From DATFVA01 sp963832715 (GTDB taxonomy: Bacteria; Bacteroidota; Ignavibacteria; Ignavibacteriales; Ignavibacteriaceae), in the NCBI GenBank assembly GCA_963832715.1, contig CAWHVB010000003.1, positions 124,001 through 188,000 on the forward strand: a DNA stretch of 64,000 nt, in the 5' to 3' direction. The notes beneath the pieces were generated by a model. That model was not told the DNA's origin, did no database searches, and worked only from the letters and a program-made list of their open reading frames with translations. Positions 28,691-38,438 of the stretch are shown piece after piece (position 1 is the stretch's first letter; every line of letters starts with the position of its first letter). Position numbers and translations under genes: made by a program.

Positions 28691-31115
28691 TTCGAATGTT
28701 CACCTCCAGTTTTTCCTGTAATTCATTAATCTTGTTTATCCATTGAGCGGATTTTTTGTTCCCTGACTTTGCATCCTCATAATGATGGCGGTATTTTTCA
28801 CTGATCAGGGAGAATAATATATTCTGCACTTTCCAGAGATCGAGATCTATGTCAAGCTTCTGCAGTATTCTAAGCGAATCACTAAGCTCATCGATTATTT
28901 TGATATCATCAGGGTATTCGCAGAGTTTTTCCATAAGTGCAACGAGTCTTTTGCTTCCCACAAAACTTAAAGTTGATTTGTCCAGTTCAACGGCCCAATA
29001 CTGTACTTCGTGCAGCAGGTTCTGGAGTTCATCGTGATCAATAGTTTCAGGGTTATCGAAAATTCTCTTTAAATCTGCATTAACCACGTAATCGATTGCT
29101 GTTGATAAAGCTTTCGGGAGCGGGGTACCGGTCCGTTTCATTGCCTGCATAGTAGCATAATGATTTTTGTACACATTCCGGAACGATATTTCAATGGAGT
29201 CGAGGGTCTGGTGCATAATCTTATCAAATACTTCCCTGCTTTTATCCTTAAACAAATACCACAGGTTATAGCTGTGTGTTCCGAAATGTTTGTCCATTAA
29301 AAGAATCATTTCAGCGATATCAAGTTCATTAAAGGCATTTTTGATTTCATGGCACATTGCATCAAAGTCATCTTCACTTTGCCATTCTCTTACACCGCCG
29401 TAAAAGTGGTGATCACCGAGATACAGAACAGCAAAGCTTATTTGTTTTTCTTCAAGTGTAATCTTTGATCTCATGGTAGGATGACCCAATGCAAGCCTGT
29501 TCCTGCCGGCTGTTATCAGTTCGTAATTGTTCTTAATAACTTCATAACAAAATATTTCCGACTTTTCACTGTAGTCTTCGAACATCGATGAAATCGCATA
29601 GTGTGCAGCCACCCTCAAAAGGTCAATCACCGCCGGTTTAACATGCTTTTGATAAACGTCAGCGCCGTTCATTATACCAGGGATATTGCTCGGTGCATTC
29701 TTTAACTTTTCAATGAATTCTTCCTCCAGATTTATCCCGGTAAGCTCGTTAAGAATCTGCATCGCTCTGGCTGCATATTGAATTACCTGAACAGTTTCGA
29801 TACCCGAAATTTCATCAAAGAACCAGCCGCAGCTTGTATACATAAGAAGCGCGTGACGCTGCATTTCAAGAAGCTTAAGCAGCCGGATCGTATTTTCCAT
29901 ATTAAGATTCTTTATGCCGTTTTCAGCAAACACTTTTTCAATATTTTCAGGATTTCTTTTAAGGATAATTTTTATGTAAGAGTCCCTGAGTTTCCAGACA
30001 TCCTTTGTATACCTGCCTGCTTCATTTTCATAAATTTCTATCATCTTATCTCGCAACCAGTCAAGCGTTTGCCTAAGGGGCGCCCTCCACTTCTGATTCC
30101 ATCCAGGGTGCATTCCTGTGCTGCATCCGCAGTCCGATTTCCATCTCTCAACGCCGTGTACACAGCTCCACGATGTATTGTCAATAATCCGCACTTCCCA
30201 TTCCGGCTGATTTTTCTCGAGGAATTCCCCGTAAATAGTCAAACTGATATCATCCCTTTCTTCTACCAGATGCAGAAAATAAGCAAGGGCCATATCGCCA
30301 TGCTTTTGATGGTGTCCATATGTTTCGCCATCGGTAGCTATGTGAGCAAGCTGAACTTCATCATCATCCCTGAAAGTTCCCTCCATTCTTTCAAGAAGGT
30401 TCGATCCGTTATTCAGCAGATCACCAAAGGCAATCTCCTGTGAGATCGGTCCATCGTAGAAAAAAAGATTGATCGAATTACCGGAAGGAAGATTACATTT
30501 ATAAGCTCTTTTAGGATCGATACTGCTGTCAGATACATCCATCCATTCATCACTATTAATCTCTTTAATTGACATAGCCTGGGAGGGGGCAAGAATTGTA
30601 AATTTGATCCCATATCCGGCAAGTATCTCGAGTGTGAGGGTATCTACGGCTGTTTCAGCCAACCAGATTCCTTCAGGATCCCTTCCGAACCTGGATTTGA
30701 AGTCTTCTATCCCCCAAATAACCTCAGTTCTTCTGTCACGTTCATTTGCCAGAGGCATAATTATATGATTATAAACTTGTGCAATTGCAGACCCATGTCC
30801 TGAATAATAATTTTTGCTTTTTTCATCCGCTTCAAGGATTCTCGCATATACATCCGGTGCATGTTCCTCAATCCAGGATAAAAGTGTGGGACCGAAATTG
30901 AAGCTTATCCTCGAATAGTTATTAATGATATCTATTATATTTTTATTATCGCCGAGAATCCGCGAGGCGGTATTCGGATTATAGCACTCAGCATTTATTC
31001 TTTCATTCCAATCGCGGTATGGGTAAGCCGAGTCCTGGACTTCAATTTCCTCAAGCCAGGGATTTTCACGTGGAGGCTGGTAGAAATGTCCGTGTACGCA
31101 GATAAAGCGATCCAT
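28650..31115 (-). CDS. Glycoside hydrolase family 57 / DUF3536 protein
   Basis: 821-residue cytoplasmic protein. The GH57 N-terminal barrel begins FICVHGHFYQPPRENPW and has GIWLAETAVDTLTLEIL, where a catalytic Glu is expected. HIATDGETYGHHQKHG carries the likely second acid. The C-terminal half matches the DUF3536 extension in pattern. GH57 enzymes act on alpha-glucans (amylase, branching or amylopullulanase activities); which applies here is unclear. It sits between treZ (1-base overlap) and treY (41-bp overlap), so it probably trims or remodels the maltodextrin that TreY/TreZ use. Confidence 0.87.
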   Translation of the reverse strand: MDRFICVHGHFYQPPRENPWLEEIEVQDSAYPYRDWNERINAECYNPNTASRILGDNKNIIDIINNYSRISFNFGPTLLSWIEEHAPDVYARILEADEKSKNYYSGHGSAIAQVYNHIIMPLANERDRRTEVIWGIEDFKSRFGRDPEGIWLAETAVDTLTLEILAGYGIKFTILAPSQAMSIKEINSDEWMDVSDSSIDPKRAYKCNLPSGNSINLFFYDGPISQEIAFGDLLNNGSNLLERMEGTFRDDDEVQLAHIATDGETYGHHQKHGDMALAYFLHLVEERDDISLTIYGEFLEKNQPEWEVRIIDNTSWSCVHGVERWKSDCGCSTGMHPGWNQKWRAPLRQTLDWLRDKMIEIYENEAGRYTKDVWKLRDSYIKIILKRNPENIEKVFAENGIKNLNMENTIRLLKLLEMQRHALLMYTSCGWFFDEISGIETVQVIQYAARAMQILNELTGINLEEEFIEKLKNAPSNIPGIMNGADVYQKHVKPAVIDLLRVAAHYAISSMFEDYSEKSEIFCYEVIKNNYELITAGRNRLALGHPTMRSKITLEEKQISFAVLYLGDHHFYGGVREWQSEDDFDAMCHEIKNAFNELDIAEMILLMDKHFGTHSYNLWYLFKDKSREVFDKIMHQTLDSIEISFRNVYKNHYATMQAMKRTGTPLPKALSTAIDYVVNADLKRIFDNPETIDHDELQNLLHEVQYWAVELDKSTLSFVGSKRLVALMEKLCEYPDDIKIIDELSDSLRILQKLDIDLDLWKVQNILFSLISEKYRHHYEDAKSGNKKSAQWINKINELQEKLEVNIRIDKLTGIDLQAAV

Positions 31116-32938
31116 CAGCCTGTCTCCGATTCGTAAAGTGAAAAATTATATGCAGGCACGGTAATTTCGTTGATAGTATCATCAAGCATTTCAGGCATAG
31201 TGCCCCCAGGACCATTCCACATTTTTTCAGATGAATCGAGTATCTTTTTCCAGACCCCTGAGGGGAGACGGAATTCCGTCGTTAGTTTTTTATCGTTAAA
31301 ACTCATAAGTCCGAAAACTTTGCTGCTGTTCTTATTCCTTTCCATAGTCACAATTTTCAACTGCTCAAAGGATTCAGTAAGTGTATCACGCTTATCATAA
31401 TTAGTCAATGAAGGTATCGTTTTTCTTTTTCTGATAAGATCTTTATAAAAATCCAGCAGCGACTTATGGTTATTAGCTTTAATTTTATCCCAGTCCAGTT
31501 TTGAATCATTAAAAGTCTTTACAGAATGAGGATCAGGAATTTCACCTTCCCAGTTAAAATCTGAAAATTCCTCACTGCGGCCTTTCTTTACAGCTTTGTT
31601 CAGATCTTCATTTAAAAAGCTAACAAAGTACAAAAATGGGTTGTTCTCGCCGTATTCTTCTCCCATAAAAAACATCGGCAAAGACGGAGAAAGGATCAAT
31701 ACTGCGGCGCCAAGTTTTAATCCTTCAAAAGGAACAAGTTCCGAAAGTCTTTCACCGAATGCCCGGTTTCCTACCTGGTCATGATTCTGAATAAAGTGCA
31801 CAAATCTGTCGTATGAATATTCCGAAGGTGAATTACCATGTTTCTTTTTCCTGAACGCCGAATATCTGCCTGCATAAACAAAATTGTTTTTTACAGCTTT
31901 AGCCAGGTCCTCTGTCGACCCGAAATCACTGTAATACCCGTCAGATTCCCGTGTGAGAAGTGTATGAATTGAATGATGAAAATCATCACTCCATTGAGCG
32001 TCGCATCCAAAACCATAATCGTCCAGCGGCCTTAACACTTTAACATCATTAAGATCGCTCTCTGCTATAAGGTAATGCGGTTGCCTGGATTTCTCAGAGT
32101 ATTTACTTACTTCGGCTGATAGTTCCGCCAGGAAGGGGTAAGCGCTCAGATCGTTTATTGCATGCACCGCATCGATTCTCAATGCATCGATGTGGTATTC
32201 GGATAACCAGTATAAAGCATTATATATAAAATAATTCCTTACGTGATCGGAATATGCCTGATCGAAGTTTACCGAGTTTCCCCACAGTGATTTATATTTA
32301 TCAGTGAAGTATGGCCCGAATTCGTGAAGGTAATTTCCTTCGGGACCAAGGTGATTATAAACGACATCCAGAATTACTGAAAACCCTTTCCTGTGGGCTT
32401 CATTAACGAGGGTTTTTAACCCATCCGGTCCGCCGTAAGTATTCTGAGGTGCAAACGGGAAAACCCCGTCATATCCCCAGTTTCTCTCTCCAGGAAACTG
32501 CGCAACCGGCATAATTTCAATAGCAGTAATTCCAAGTTCATTAAGGTAATCCAGTTTGTTCACAGCTGCACGGAAGGTTCCTTCCTTTGTAAATGTACCG
32601 GTATGGAATTCATAAATTATATATTCTTTCAAATTAACAGGGTTAAATTCCAGGTCAGTCCATTCAAATGATGAATGATCGACAATCTGTGAGGGTCCTG
32701 TAATTCCCTCCGGCTGAAAGTTTGAAGCCGGATCACCCCGTTTGCTGCCATTTAAAAGATAAAAGTAATTCGTTCCCGGCTTAATATCCTTAACAGAAAC
32801 TTTCCAGTAACCTTCACTATCTTTCTTCATCGGTATCTTTTTATCCTCACTTAAATACAATTCAATCGATTTTGAAAAAGGAGACCAGACAATAAAGCTG
32901 CATTCATCAGACGTATAAACTGCACCAACTTTTCTCAT
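31115..32938 (-). CDS. treZ: Malto-oligosyltrehalose trehalohydrolase
   Basis: GH13 enzyme that releases trehalose from maltooligosyl-trehalose made by TreY, 607 residues. The N-terminal E-set domain (about 1-95) includes FIVWSPFSKSIELYL. The catalytic barrel has YNHLGPEGNYL, IDALRIDAVHAI (nucleophile), LIAESDLND (acid/base) and FIQNHDQVGNRAFGERLS. Length is normal. The stop and the next gene's start share one base. It is 130 bp from the treS-type gene upstream, so the operon probably includes all four genes. Confidence 0.94.
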   Translation of the reverse strand: MRKVGAVYTSDECSFIVWSPFSKSIELYLSEDKKIPMKKDSEGYWKVSVKDIKPGTNYFYLLNGSKRGDPASNFQPEGITGPSQIVDHSSFEWTDLEFNPVNLKEYIIYEFHTGTFTKEGTFRAAVNKLDYLNELGITAIEIMPVAQFPGERNWGYDGVFPFAPQNTYGGPDGLKTLVNEAHRKGFSVILDVVYNHLGPEGNYLHEFGPYFTDKYKSLWGNSVNFDQAYSDHVRNYFIYNALYWLSEYHIDALRIDAVHAINDLSAYPFLAELSAEVSKYSEKSRQPHYLIAESDLNDVKVLRPLDDYGFGCDAQWSDDFHHSIHTLLTRESDGYYSDFGSTEDLAKAVKNNFVYAGRYSAFRKKKHGNSPSEYSYDRFVHFIQNHDQVGNRAFGERLSELVPFEGLKLGAAVLILSPSLPMFFMGEEYGENNPFLYFVSFLNEDLNKAVKKGRSEEFSDFNWEGEIPDPHSVKTFNDSKLDWDKIKANNHKSLLDFYKDLIRKRKTIPSLTNYDKRDTLTESFEQLKIVTMERNKNSSKVFGLMSFNDKKLTTEFRLPSGVWKKILDSSEKMWNGPGGTMPEMLDDTINEITVPAYNFSLYESETG

Positions 32939-33068
32939 TGAACCTTTTGTTTAAATTAAATTATCCTTCAAGTATATCAGTATGATCCTTGCAGGTTTAT
33001 ACTATCTATCACAATTATAATTTTTAATTATTAAATAAAATTTGCTGTAATCATAAACACAGTAAGCC

Positions 33069-36000
33069 TTATTTCTTCAACAGGCTTGTTACCACTCTAA
33101 GACCTTCAACCGGAATCTTAAGCCAGTTCGCATTGCGTGTTATACCCTTATCTATTTCCGTCAGCATCTTTTCAATCATGTAAACATTCACCATATAATT
33201 TATCTGTTTCTCATCACCCGGGAGAAATCCGCCTTCTCCGGCTGTCATAAGATATCCCCGGAGAAATTTATTGCTCATACAGAACCACCAGCGGTTAGCA
33301 AAAGCATTATATGTCGTTACATCTTCACTAAAAGTATGACCGAATTTCTGCAGGGAGGTATGTGCAGCGAAATAAATGGAGCCGATAATTCCTGCAATAT
33401 CCCTGAATGGCGATCTCTTCAATCTTTTAGCGCTCGATGCAATTGCAGGCTGTCCTTCAAAATTTATGAAGAGAAAATCTTTTCCTGTAAGAAGGATCCT
33501 TTTAAGATTCAGGTCGCCATGAATCCGGATTTTTTTTGCATTTATCCTTACCTCAATCAAAGGCTTAAGGTAATCAAGGATAAGATCCTCCCTATCGAAG
33601 ATTTCCTCCATCTCATTCTTTTCATTACCGGTGTAGCTCTTCATTAGTCTGAAGGTATTCCTGGTAAGCGAACGGTTTGACTGATAAATAGATCTCTGGT
33701 AGAAAGAATTAAAGTTTTCAGGTTCAAAGCCATCCACGGGTAAGGAGGTCAAAGTTGTGTGGAGTTCTCCGGTTCTCCTCCCGAGTAATTCCATTAGATC
33801 CAGGTTCAGAGAATCCAGCTCATCGCAGCTCGTTGTGAAGTCATATTCCTCCAGGTTTTTACTGACAAGGGCCTCTCTTCCTATTCTGAATTCTTTAATA
33901 CTTTCTTTTTCCAGGTTAATTCTTTTTTCATAATGGTTAATTGAGGCATCCGTCATGTATTTCCAGAAGTTCCCTTCGTTCGGGACGTCCTTCTCTATAA
34001 AGCCAAAAACAAATAGATTGCCTTCATCAGATTTATAATTTATTGTTCCGAGGTACTTTGGAATATGCTCAAAAGCGGAGTGCAGGGAGAGGGCTCTGAA
34101 CATCTCAATCCCGGGATGTCCGGCTTCTTCCAACCACCTGTAAAGTCTCACCTTAAATCCTCCCCCATAATTAAGGTCGATAAATTTTTGATTAGTTTCA
34201 TCAGTCTCACAGATTTTAGTATCCAGATATTGTTCAGCGAGTTCATCAAACTCCTGCTCTTTATCTATGATCAAATCTCCTCGTTTCCCCCTGACAGCGG
34301 CAGAATTCAACACGGCATTGATAATAGTATCTCTGAAAAAAGATTCATTTTGACTCTCACACAGAACTTTACCCTGTTTATCGAGGTACGCAATAACATT
34401 GGCCAGGCTGCCGGGATCTTTCAGCTGCTCTTTGTTGAAATAAGTTGTGGAACATGGAATAATGAGTCCCTGAGACGATTCATCTACATAATTTACCTGT
34501 AAAAGGACAAGAGACTGGTATTCATCACCTTTGCTGAGAGGAATCTCGTCATATACATTTATTTCATCTATATTATTTATTTCGGAATTGACCCACCGGC
34601 TGCGTTTGAGGAAATCAGGAATAGCAACCGTATTAAGTATGCTCTCGTCATCGTAACCGAAGAATGAGAATTCACCCTGCAAGGGTTCCAGTTCAGGCGG
34701 CTCATAAAGATCGGCACTGCGTCCGGTTTCTTCGACAGGGACCAACTGGAACCAGTAAAAATCAAATGCATTCATAGTCAGCATGTAATAAGAGTCTTTT
34801 ATGTCCGGGAACTTGTTGCGGCTGAATAATTCAACCGGAGTACTCCCGGTAAATTCAGACAGGTTTAGCTCCACAACCTGGCTGAAACGGGATAGATTAG
34901 CCACAACCAGAATCGTCTCCTTTTCATATGTGCGAAGGAACGCCAGCACCTTCGAATTTGATGGTGAAAGAAACTGTATCTCTCCCCTGCCGAATGCGCG
35001 GTATTTTTTCCTGACTGCAATCGCACGCTTCATCCATGTAAGGAGAGAGGATGGGGTTCTCTCTTGCACTTCGACATTTACACTTTCAAAATGATATTCG
35101 GGATCTATAATAACGGGCAGCAACAGCTGCTGGGGATTTACACGGGAGAAGCCGGCATTCCGGTCGGGACTCCACTGCATAGGTGTTCTTACGCCATTCC
35201 TGTCTCCCAGGTAGTAATTATCCCCCATCCCTATTTCATCACCGTAATAAATAATAGGCGTTCCGGGAAACGAAAACAGAAGGATGTTGAGGAGTTTAAT
35301 CTTCCGTCTGTTATTTTCTACAAGGGGTGCAAGCCTTCTTCTGATTCCGAGGTTGAGCCGCGCATGTTTATCTTTTGCATAATACCTGTACATATAGTCC
35401 CGTTCTTCATCTGTGACCATTTCAAGAGTAAGCTCATCGTGATTGCGAAGGAACATTGCCCATTGACAGTGCGGAGGTATCGCGGGTGTCTGTTCAAGTA
35501 TATCGATTATAGGGTACCTTGTTTCCATCTGGACAGCCATATACATTCGCGGCATTAAAGGGAAATGGAAAGCCATATGACATTCATCACCGCTGCCGAA
35601 ATATGCAACTGCATCCTCCGGCCACTGGTTAGCTTCAGCAAGGAACATTTTATTCGTGAATTTTTCTTTCAGATGCGAATTAAGTTTCTTAAGAAAACCA
35701 TGTGTCTCAGGCAGGTTCTCGCAGCTGGTACCCTCACGTTCATATAAATAAGGAACAGCATCCAACCTCATTCCATCTACCCCCATCTCAAACCAGAAAT
35801 CCACCGCCTTAAATATTGCATTATGAACTTCAGGGTTCTCGAAGTTCAGATCCGGCTGATGTGAATAGAAGCGATGCCAGTAATAGGCATTTGCTGCTGA
35901 ATCCCAGGTCCAATTGGAAGTTTCAAAATCGCTGAAGATAATTCTTGCTTCTTCATATTCCTCGCCGGTTTCGCTCCAAACGTAGAAATCTCTTTCGGGG

Positions 36001-36383
36001 CTCCCGGGCGGGCTTTTCCTCGCCCGTTTAAACCATTCGTGCTGGTCGGAGGTATGGTTCATTACAAGCTCTGTAACTACCCGTATTTTTCTTTTATGAG
36101 CCTCATTTAGAAATTCCTTAAAATCAGTGAGTGTGCCGTAATCAGGATTTATATTGAAATAGTCGGAAATATCGTAGCCGTCATCTTTCATCGGAGAGGG
36201 ATAAAACGGGAGGACCCATAAGATGTTAATACCAAGCGATTGAATATAGTCAAGTTTACGGGTCAGGCCCTTTATATCTCCAATTCCATCGTCATTGCTG
36301 TCCATAAAAGATTTTATGTGAACCTGGTACATTATTCCATCTTTGTACCAGAGTGGATCATCATGATTTCTAATTATTGCCAT
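33069..36383 (-). CDS. treS: Trehalose synthase fused to maltokinase-like domain
   Basis: 1104-residue fusion. Residues ~1-550 are GH13 trehalose synthase (maltose/trehalose isomerisation): GVDGMRLDAVPYLYEREGTS, FLRNHDELTLEMVTDEER and YYGDEIGMGDNYYLGDRN are diagnostic. After a linker, ~650-1104 is a maltokinase (Pep2/Mak) domain with IRIHGDLNLKRILLTG (catalytic-loop Asp957). The usual metal-binding IDFEGEP reads INFEGQP (Asn974), a change at a key residue. If the kinase still works, it would make maltose-1-phosphate for GlgE, but no glgE is in the window. It is the first gene of the trehalose cluster; 11-bp repeats lie about 180 bp upstream. Confidence 0.93.
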   Translation of the reverse strand: MAIIRNHDDPLWYKDGIMYQVHIKSFMDSNDDGIGDIKGLTRKLDYIQSLGINILWVLPFYPSPMKDDGYDISDYFNINPDYGTLTDFKEFLNEAHKRKIRVVTELVMNHTSDQHEWFKRARKSPPGSPERDFYVWSETGEEYEEARIIFSDFETSNWTWDSAANAYYWHRFYSHQPDLNFENPEVHNAIFKAVDFWFEMGVDGMRLDAVPYLYEREGTSCENLPETHGFLKKLNSHLKEKFTNKMFLAEANQWPEDAVAYFGSGDECHMAFHFPLMPRMYMAVQMETRYPIIDILEQTPAIPPHCQWAMFLRNHDELTLEMVTDEERDYMYRYYAKDKHARLNLGIRRRLAPLVENNRRKIKLLNILLFSFPGTPIIYYGDEIGMGDNYYLGDRNGVRTPMQWSPDRNAGFSRVNPQQLLLPVIIDPEYHFESVNVEVQERTPSSLLTWMKRAIAVRKKYRAFGRGEIQFLSPSNSKVLAFLRTYEKETILVVANLSRFSQVVELNLSEFTGSTPVELFSRNKFPDIKDSYYMLTMNAFDFYWFQLVPVEETGRSADLYEPPELEPLQGEFSFFGYDDESILNTVAIPDFLKRSRWVNSEINNIDEINVYDEIPLSKGDEYQSLVLLQVNYVDESSQGLIIPCSTTYFNKEQLKDPGSLANVIAYLDKQGKVLCESQNESFFRDTIINAVLNSAAVRGKRGDLIIDKEQEFDELAEQYLDTKICETDETNQKFIDLNYGGGFKVRLYRWLEEAGHPGIEMFRALSLHSAFEHIPKYLGTINYKSDEGNLFVFGFIEKDVPNEGNFWKYMTDASINHYEKRINLEKESIKEFRIGREALVSKNLEEYDFTTSCDELDSLNLDLMELLGRRTGELHTTLTSLPVDGFEPENFNSFYQRSIYQSNRSLTRNTFRLMKSYTGNEKNEMEEIFDREDLILDYLKPLIEVRINAKKIRIHGDLNLKRILLTGKDFLFINFEGQPAIASSAKRLKRSPFRDIAGIIGSIYFAAHTSLQKFGHTFSEDVTTYNAFANRWWFCMSNKFLRGYLMTAGEGGFLPGDEKQINYMVNVYMIEKMLTEIDKGITRNANWLKIPVEGLRVVTSLLKK

Positions 36384-36560
36384 ATAAGGAAATTCCGTTA
36401 TGAATGAATTTAATTTTGTAAATATTATTGTTTTTCAAGGTGATGTAATTCATTATATATAATATAATTACAGGAATTTGCAAATTATGAAACCATCCGG
36501 CTGGATTTATTCAGACAATTAACTCTTTTCTATTTCTTTTTATCCCTTATTGACCGAATA
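36384..36560. other. Upstream region of the trehalose operon
   Basis: Together with the repeats to 36670 and the terminator near 36752 it forms a ~400-bp gene-free region. It should contain the treS promoter, but no clear TAnnTTTG box was found on the minus strand. Confidence 0.35.
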
Positions 36561-36670
36561 GCATCTTTTCAGACGTATTTATGATGTATTCAAGACGTTT
36601 TCAGAAGTCATTTAGAGCGTATTCACAACGTATTCATAGCGTTTTCAGAGCGTATTCAGAGCGTATTCAC
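36561..36670. repeat. Tandem array of ten 11-bp units
   Basis: Ten consecutive 11-bp units with consensus about AGCGTATTCAG. The last five (36616-36670) differ at only a few positions; the first five are more degenerate. It lies in the gene-free region between the T9SS gene's terminator and treS. The 11-bp period is close to one DNA helical turn. Too short and spacerless to be CRISPR. Confidence 0.8.
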
Positions 36671-36721
36671 TAGCTAATTGAGTCTTACCAGGCAGGCTGG
36701 ATATATTCTGCCTGCGGTACA

Positions 36722-36752
36722 TAAAAAACCCCGGGACACGCGTCCCGGGGTT
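36722..36752 (-). terminator. Terminator of the T9SS propeller gene
   Basis: On the minus strand ACCCCGGGAC (36728-36737) pairs with GTCCCGGGGT (36742-36751), followed by six T residues. It lies about 30 bp after the stop of the gene at 36783. Confidence 0.88.
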
Positions 36753-36782
36753 GTTATAAAACGTTATGGTTCAGTGATGAGA

Positions 36783-38315
36783 TTACTTGATCAGTGCCAT
36801 TCTTTTGGTTGAGACGAAATCTCCTGCCTGCATCCTGTAGATATAAATTCCGCTTGTCAATTCAGAACCATTGAATTTCACCGAATAAGTTCCGGCGGGT
36901 TTGAATTCATCAACGAGCGTTTCCACTTCATTTCCCAGGAGATCATAAATTGTCAGCTTTACGCGGGCGCCTTCCGGCAGGGAATATTTTATTGAGGTAG
37001 ACGGGTTAAATGGATTAGGATAATTCTGATCGAGTGCAAAATCATTCGGTTTAGGCTCAAAAATAACTGATTCGGTTGATGAATAATTTGCGGATCCATC
37101 ATAATCCACCTGCTTCAACCTATAATATATTTTCCCGCGGTAATTAAGATCCGACAGATTATCGATATAATCATATGAGTGAGAATCGGATGTAGTGCCG
37201 TAACCCTGCACAAAATTAAGGTTTTCCCAGATACCGCCGACTTTTCTTTGTACAAAGAAACCGCTGTTGTTTGTCTCCGTAGAAGTCTGCCATGTCAATC
37301 TAACACTCCTTTCATCAACATTTGCGGTGAAGGATGTAAACTCAACCGGAATAACACCACCGGAAACTGTTTTAAGAATTGTCCCATTTTCACCCACAGC
37401 ATAGCCTGTCTGATCATCGGCGAACGTAATTCCGTAAAGCATGCTTGAAGTACCGCTTGTTTGGACATTCCAGCTGCTGCCTCCATCCGTTGTTTTAATA
37501 ATTAACCCTGAAGCGCCGGCAGCATATCCAATATCGGTCTGATTAGCAGGGAAATTAAGTGTATAAAGTGCATTATCAAAGAAAGGCAGGGTAGACCAGC
37601 TTAGTCCCCCGTCGGTAGTACTTGCGATAGCGCCTTCTCCTGTCCATACTGCAGCTGATGCGATTCCGTTATTCACATTGAAAAAATGCAAGTCATACAG
37701 CTGTCCTTCATTGCTGTTAAGATAGAATGCAGTATAGTTCCAACTCTGACCTCCGTCGCCTGATGCGCCGAACATCGGCTGAAAAATAGAGTTCTCTCCG
37801 GCGACAAAAGCATTATCTGCGTCAAGCATCTGAACCCCATAAAATCCGCCGCCGAAAAATCCGGTTTGTGAGGTTGTCCAGGTTGCTCCTGCATCTGTGG
37901 AGTAAATTATCGTCTGGGATGTGCCGCCCGCAATTCCGTCGACGCCATTAAAGGAGACAGAAACGAGATTATCTGTTACATCAGTTGAACTACTCTGCCA
38001 GGTCATCCCGCCGTCGGTTGTACGCAGGATAGTTCCTGCATCACCAACAATTACAGCAGTGCTGTTATTTATTATGCTGATCCCGTTTAAATTCTGTGTA
38101 GTTCCTGAAGTGATGCTCTGCCAGTTTGTTCCGGCATCTGTTGTCATTAGAATTGTTCCTGCGTCGCCAACCGCAATCACATAGTCTGCAGTCAAAAAAT
38201 CTACGCTATGCAGGGTATTGGTTGTTCCCGAGTTGAGTGAAAACCACCCGGTCTGGGCATTTAATATACCGGTAAGAAAAAATATAAGAGAAAGTAAACA
38301 GTATCTTTTGATCAT
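36783..38315 (-). CDS. Secreted YCF48-like beta-propeller protein with T9SS sorting domain
   Basis: 510 residues. Signal peptide (LLSLIFFLTGILNAQTG) followed by at least six repeats of the type AGTILRTTDGGMTWQSSST, each with the TTDGG.W sialidase/YCF48-like propeller signature (about 20-330). A linker with fibronectin-like features (TANVDERSVRLTWQTSTETN) follows. The C-terminal ~75 residues are a type IX secretion sorting domain: NYPNPFNPSTSIKYSLPEG near its start and SGIYIYRMQAG near the end. Exported across the outer membrane, probably surface-attached or released. Ligand unknown. Stand-alone gene with its own terminator and AGGAGAA ribosome site. Confidence 0.9.
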   Translation of the reverse strand: MIKRYCLLSLIFFLTGILNAQTGWFSLNSGTTNTLHSVDFLTADYVIAVGDAGTILMTTDAGTNWQSITSGTTQNLNGISIINNSTAVIVGDAGTILRTTDGGMTWQSSSTDVTDNLVSVSFNGVDGIAGGTSQTIIYSTDAGATWTTSQTGFFGGGFYGVQMLDADNAFVAGENSIFQPMFGASGDGGQSWNYTAFYLNSNEGQLYDLHFFNVNNGIASAAVWTGEGAIASTTDGGLSWSTLPFFDNALYTLNFPANQTDIGYAAGASGLIIKTTDGGSSWNVQTSGTSSMLYGITFADDQTGYAVGENGTILKTVSGGVIPVEFTSFTANVDERSVRLTWQTSTETNNSGFFVQRKVGGIWENLNFVQGYGTTSDSHSYDYIDNLSDLNYRGKIYYRLKQVDYDGSANYSSTESVIFEPKPNDFALDQNYPNPFNPSTSIKYSLPEGARVKLTIYDLLGNEVETLVDEFKPAGTYSVKFNGSELTSGIYIYRMQAGDFVSTKRMALIK

Positions 38316-38438
38316 TCAAATTCTCCTGTAAAATTATTAATACCTGATACTTAAAATTATATAAAAAATTAAATGTCAAAGGTGACAGATGAAGCACGCA
38401 ATAAGATAAGTTATTTATTTCAAATAAATTATAAGCCG

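Noticed and set aside
36561..36670. Possible CRISPR array
   Set aside because: Units are 11 bp with no spacers and no cas genes nearby.
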